From the NCBI GenBank assembly GCA_041743835.1, contig JBGTLW010000036.1:1-6358 (forward strand): a stretch of 6,358 bases of DNA, in the 5' to 3' direction. The stretch comes from JBGTLW01 sp041743835. Lineage in GTDB: Bacteria; Planctomycetota; Phycisphaerae; Phycisphaerales; Phycisphaeraceae. The translations under genes were made by a program, and so were the position numbers. Below, one piece after another: positions 4,266-6,358 of the stretch. The first letter of the stretch is position 1; each line of letters opens with the position of its first letter. The notes beneath the pieces are model-generated. The model saw only the letters and a list, made by a program, of their open reading frames with translations, did not search any database and was not told the DNA's origin.

Positions 4266-6358
4266 ATCGTTGGGTTCGCCGCGGTGGTCGTTCTTCTGAT
4301 CGGGCAGCCGCAGGTGCGGGGGCGTGCCACCGAAGCCCGCGGCAAACAGCAGGTTGTTGTCGGTCTCCAGCAGGATGCGTGCGTCCTGATCGGGCTTGCC
4401 GACGCGGTAGGCGTCGAGTCCCAGCGGGACGATCACGTTCTCGATGACGAACCGGTTCTCCTCCCGCGAGATCCAGCCCATCGGGTGCATCGACCCGAAC
4501 CACATGGGCGAGCGGTTGACCCGGCCGCCGTTGAGTTCGAGCACCGCCACGGGGTCGGTAGTCTCGGCGTCGATGCCCGGTGCCTTGAGGCGCAGGTGGG
4601 CGTGGTAGTGCCCTTGTCCCACCGGGCCGAAGTCCACGGCCACCTTGGTGTCGCCATAACCGGGGATGCTCACGGGGATGCTGCGCACCGCGACGGGTTC
4701 GGTGCGATGGGGATCGAGGCTGGAGTACAGCGCCACCTCCAGCGGTGCCGTCACTTCATTGGGCAGCGCGTTCCACAGCCGATAGCTCACGACCAGCGAT
4801 TCATTCGGCGAGTAGGCCATGCCCTCGAACGCCGGCCGGATTCGGACGCGGCGTGTGCGATCGACCACACCGATGTAGGTGATGTTGTCGATGAGCACCT
4901 CGCCTTCGCCGCCCTTGTTGCTGCCCATGAACATAAGCTGCATCCGAAGCGGGTAGGCGAGCGTGTTGAAGTCATTGACGGTTTGTGCGTTGACCGCGAT
5001 GGTGTACTCGCGCCACTGGTCACCCTCGACCGTCACGCCGGGCGTGTGGACCTTGCGGCCCTTGGCGTCCACAAGCTCGAAGTGGATGTCTGCGGTGTAG
5101 CCCTGAGGATTGGCCCAGAAGCGGATGCCGTCGATGATACCCTCGTGCCGAGACACCCGGCTTCGCGTCGCCCACAAGCGCGACTGCCCGCCTTCCTTAA
5201 ACATATAGCGGATCACGCCGACGCCTTGCCCGTGGTGCGCCTGCTCGGGGCGGTGGGCACCGGCGACGTAGATGTATCCGCCGTAGGGCCGCTCGTCAGG
5301 CGGGTGTGTCGTGTTGTGGTTCCACGTCCGCCACGAGCCGAAGTCCTCGAAGTCCTCGGCGACGAAGCGCATCTGTTCCCGAGCGGCGGCGTCGAGGAAG
5401 ACAAGCCCTTCAACCCCGCTGAGCTGAAACGCACGGTTAGCGCCCTGGATCGTCTGGTCGGTGACGCGCAGCTCGATGCCGTGGGCCACCGCAACGGTGT
5501 CGCGGAATCGCTTCTCGCCCGCGCCACCGCCGGTGAACGTCGCCGCGTGTGTGTCGTAGGTTTCGTCGCCGGTGGTGTCTGCCCAGACCTCCATCCGTTT
5601 CCAGACGTAATTCCGATACGGATCGCTGTCGCCGAGGCGCACGCCCGCTAAGTGGCGCATCGGCTCGGGGAATCGCAGGAAGACCGACTCGGGCCGGCCG
5701 CGCACCGCCGTCCCCTGTTTCGGGGTCATGAACGTGGTGGGATCGCCATCGAGCAGCGCCTCGGCGCCTTGGCCGTCTTCGGTCGCCATCGTGGCCCGCG
5801 CCGTCGTGCCCTCGGGCACAACCTGCCCGTAGAACAGCACGCGATGACTGCTGGGCGTTGCTTCGATCACCGCGGCTTCGGCATCGAACAGCAAGGCGAC
5901 CTCGTTCATGACCGCTGCGCGGTTGCCACCCGCCGTGCCCGACTCGACGATGCGCAGCTCAAGCCCGTACGCCTCGGGCAACCGGCCATCGAACGGGTGC
6001 TTGCCCACGTTCTGCGTGCCGGGGCCGACGTTGCGTGTGCGGCCGACGTACGTGTCGAACCGCCCGTCGTTGTTCGAGTCGATGTGGAACTCGATTTCCT
6101 TCGGGTAATAGTTGCCAAACGGGTCGGCCTCGCCGGTCGCCACGCCCGCGAGGTTCTCCAGCGGCTTGGGGAAGCGCAACGTGATCGACACGACCTGCTT
6201 CGCCGAGGTGAGCGAGCCCCCGCCGGGGTTCATCCACGTGTTCGGATCGCCGTCGATCAGCTTGTCCGGCTCCTTGCCAGCCTCGGTGTCGAACGTGGCG
6301 GCAATCTTTGTGCCCTCGGGCACGCGCTCGCCCGGCGCCCCCTGCCGCCCCGTCGCCG
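4125..6358 (-). CDS. Large modular glycoside hydrolase, 5' part (truncated by window edge and by a frameshift)
   Basis: The frame is open through the right edge, so the start codon, and any signal peptide, lies outside; the GTG at 6323 is most likely an internal valine. Meaningful coding ends near 4263; from there to the stop at 4125 the frame reads Ser/Arg/Thr-rich nonsense. Order of modules (residues from the window edge): two tandem copies of a ~168-residue discoidin/F5-8C-like galactose-binding unit (12-179 and 180-~330); a jelly-roll, carbohydrate-binding-like domain (~331-497) beginning F-V-A-E-D-F-E-D-F and ending V-L-I-D-N-I-T-Y-I; an Ig-like linker (~500-610); then the first part of the catalytic barrel from N-R-S-P-M-W-F-G (~614). 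The barrel is completed by the downstream frame, so taken literally this product lacks the acid/base and nucleophile glutamates. The module names are inferred from sequence texture, not from a search. Such enzymes are normally secreted or cell-surface. Confidence 0.8.
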   Translation of the reverse strand, partial: ATGRQGAPGERVPEGTKIAATFDTEAGKEPDKLIDGDPNTWMNPGGGSLTSAKQVVSITLRFPKPLENLAGVATGEADPFGNYYPKEIEFHIDSNNDGRFDTYVGRTRNVGPGTQNVGKHPFDGRLPEAYGLELRIVESGTAGGNRAAVMNEVALLFDAEAAVIEATPSSHRVLFYGQVVPEGTTARATMATEDGQGAEALLDGDPTTFMTPKQGTAVRGRPESVFLRFPEPMRHLAGVRLGDSDPYRNYVWKRMEVWADTTGDETYDTHAATFTGGGAGEKRFRDTVAVAHGIELRVTDQTIQGANRAFQLSGVEGLVFLDAAAREQMRFVAEDFEDFGSWRTWNHNTTHPPDERPYGGYIYVAGAHRPEQAHHGQGVGVIRYMFKEGGQSRLWATRSRVSRHEGIIDGIRFWANPQGYTADIHFELVDAKGRKVHTPGVTVEGDQWREYTIAVNAQTVNDFNTLAYPLRMQLMFMGSNKGGEGEVLIDNITYIGVVDRTRRVRIRPAFEGMAYSPNESLVVSYRLWNALPNEVTAPLEVALYSSLDPHRTEPVAVRSIPVSIPGYGDTKVAVDFGPVGQGHYHAHLRLKAPGIDAETTDPVAVLELNGGRVNRSPMWFGSMHPMGWISREENRFVIENVIVPLGLDAYRVGKPDQDARILLETDNNLLFAAGFGGTPPHLRLPDQKNDHRGEPNDYRPTTSGLRSRHARSTSRMPTASCRSSFTTSRTCPALSTCPRSTRT
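4261..4268 (-). other. Frameshift junction: one base missing relative to an intact gene
   Basis: On the minus strand the reading changes by -1 here. Upstream the frame reads R-G-E-P-N-D and then becomes low-quality; one base back, the other frame reads Q-A-Y-Y-E-W-A-K-K and continues as good protein. Adding one base restores a single frame of 1305 codons plus stop from the window edge to 2440. Either a C giving D-Y-Q-A-Y-Y or a T giving D-L-Q-A-Y-Y would do. The C version avoids a TTA codon, which the rest of this gene avoids for long stretches. The break may be a sequencing or assembly error or a genuine inactivating mutation. Confidence 0.85.
5370..6323 (-). repeat. Two tandem ~168-residue protein modules (discoidin-like) with a calcium-loop-like motif
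   Basis: The first copy starts at V-P-E-G-T-K (6323) and the second at V-P-E-G-T-T (5819), exactly 168 codons apart. Shared landmarks in the same order are V-P-E-G-T; L-x-D-G-D-P-x-T-x-M-x-P; L-R-F-P-x-P with L-A-G-V; D-P-x-x-N-Y; an acidic loop; G-(I/L)-E-L-R-(I/V); and G-(G/A)-N-R-A. The acidic loop is D-S-N-N-D-G-R-F-D in copy 1 (6080-6054) and the degenerate D-T-T-G-D-E-T-Y-D in copy 2 (5579-5553). The copies have diverged well beyond DNA-level identity, so the duplication is old. The likely role is glycan binding. Confidence 0.8.

Noticed and set aside
2746..4266. 506-codon open frame on the plus strand
   Set aside because: It is exactly codon-aligned opposite the hydrolase, reads as low-complexity His/Val/Arg/Gly-rich sequence with no recognisable domain, and is explained by rare-codon avoidance in the sense gene.
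4255..4300. Programmed -1 ribosomal frameshifting at the junction
   Set aside because: The direction fits, but there is no X-XXY-YYZ slippery heptamer in the right register; a missing base is simpler.
4266..4503. GTG at 4503 as a separate start for the 3' half of the hydrolase
   Set aside because: The translation from 4503 to 4266 is Arg/Pro-rich nonsense, while the other frame over the same bases gives convincing barrel sequence.
4284..5651. 455-codon open frame on the plus strand
   Set aside because: Same reason: codon-aligned shadow of the 5' half of the hydrolase, with no domain signal.

Overview
The window is a GC-rich (roughly 60% by eye), densely packed stretch of bacterial DNA in which every supportable gene lies on the minus strand. 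The content is a glycan-degradation cluster: a very large modular glycoside hydrolase, two different GH33-like (sialidase/BNR) proteins side by side, and the start of an FAD-dependent oxidoreductase. Large multi-domain hydrolases next to BNR sialidases and FAD oxidoreductases are common in Planctomycetota and also in Verrucomicrobiota/Lentisphaerota. I favour Planctomycetota, but the window has no marker gene, so this is a weak inference.

In transcription order (right to left): (1) 6358 down to 2440 is one gene of at least 1305 codons, cut at its 5' end by the window edge. It encodes two tandem copies of a ~168-residue discoidin-like module, a carbohydrate-binding-like beta-sandwich, an Ig-like stretch, a clan GH-A type barrel with an N-E-P acid/base motif, further beta domains and a C-terminal CBM9. 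Its reading frame is broken once, at about 4262-4268, where a single base appears to be missing. (2) After a 35-base gap, 2404-1286 encodes a 372-residue GH33-like protein with five Asp-boxes. (3) Overlapping it by 4 bases (ATGA), 1289-129 encodes a 386-residue GH33-like protein with a full set of catalytic residues. (4) Overlapping that by 8 bases, 136 down to 1 is the first 45 codons of an FAD-dependent oxidoreductase.

The overlaps and shared strand indicate a single operon; no promoter or terminator is visible. A working model is that the big secreted enzyme binds and cuts a complex polysaccharide or glycoprotein, and the two BNR enzymes (neither with a visible signal peptide) and the oxidoreductase handle released acidic sugars. 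The substrate cannot be read from the sequence.

The points most worth a second look are the frameshift, the pair of diverged sialidase paralogues (one apparently lacking the usual catalytic Asp), and the duplicated module carrying a calcium-loop-like D-x-N-x-D-G-x-x-D motif. I see no RNA gene, CRISPR array, insertion sequence or phage element.
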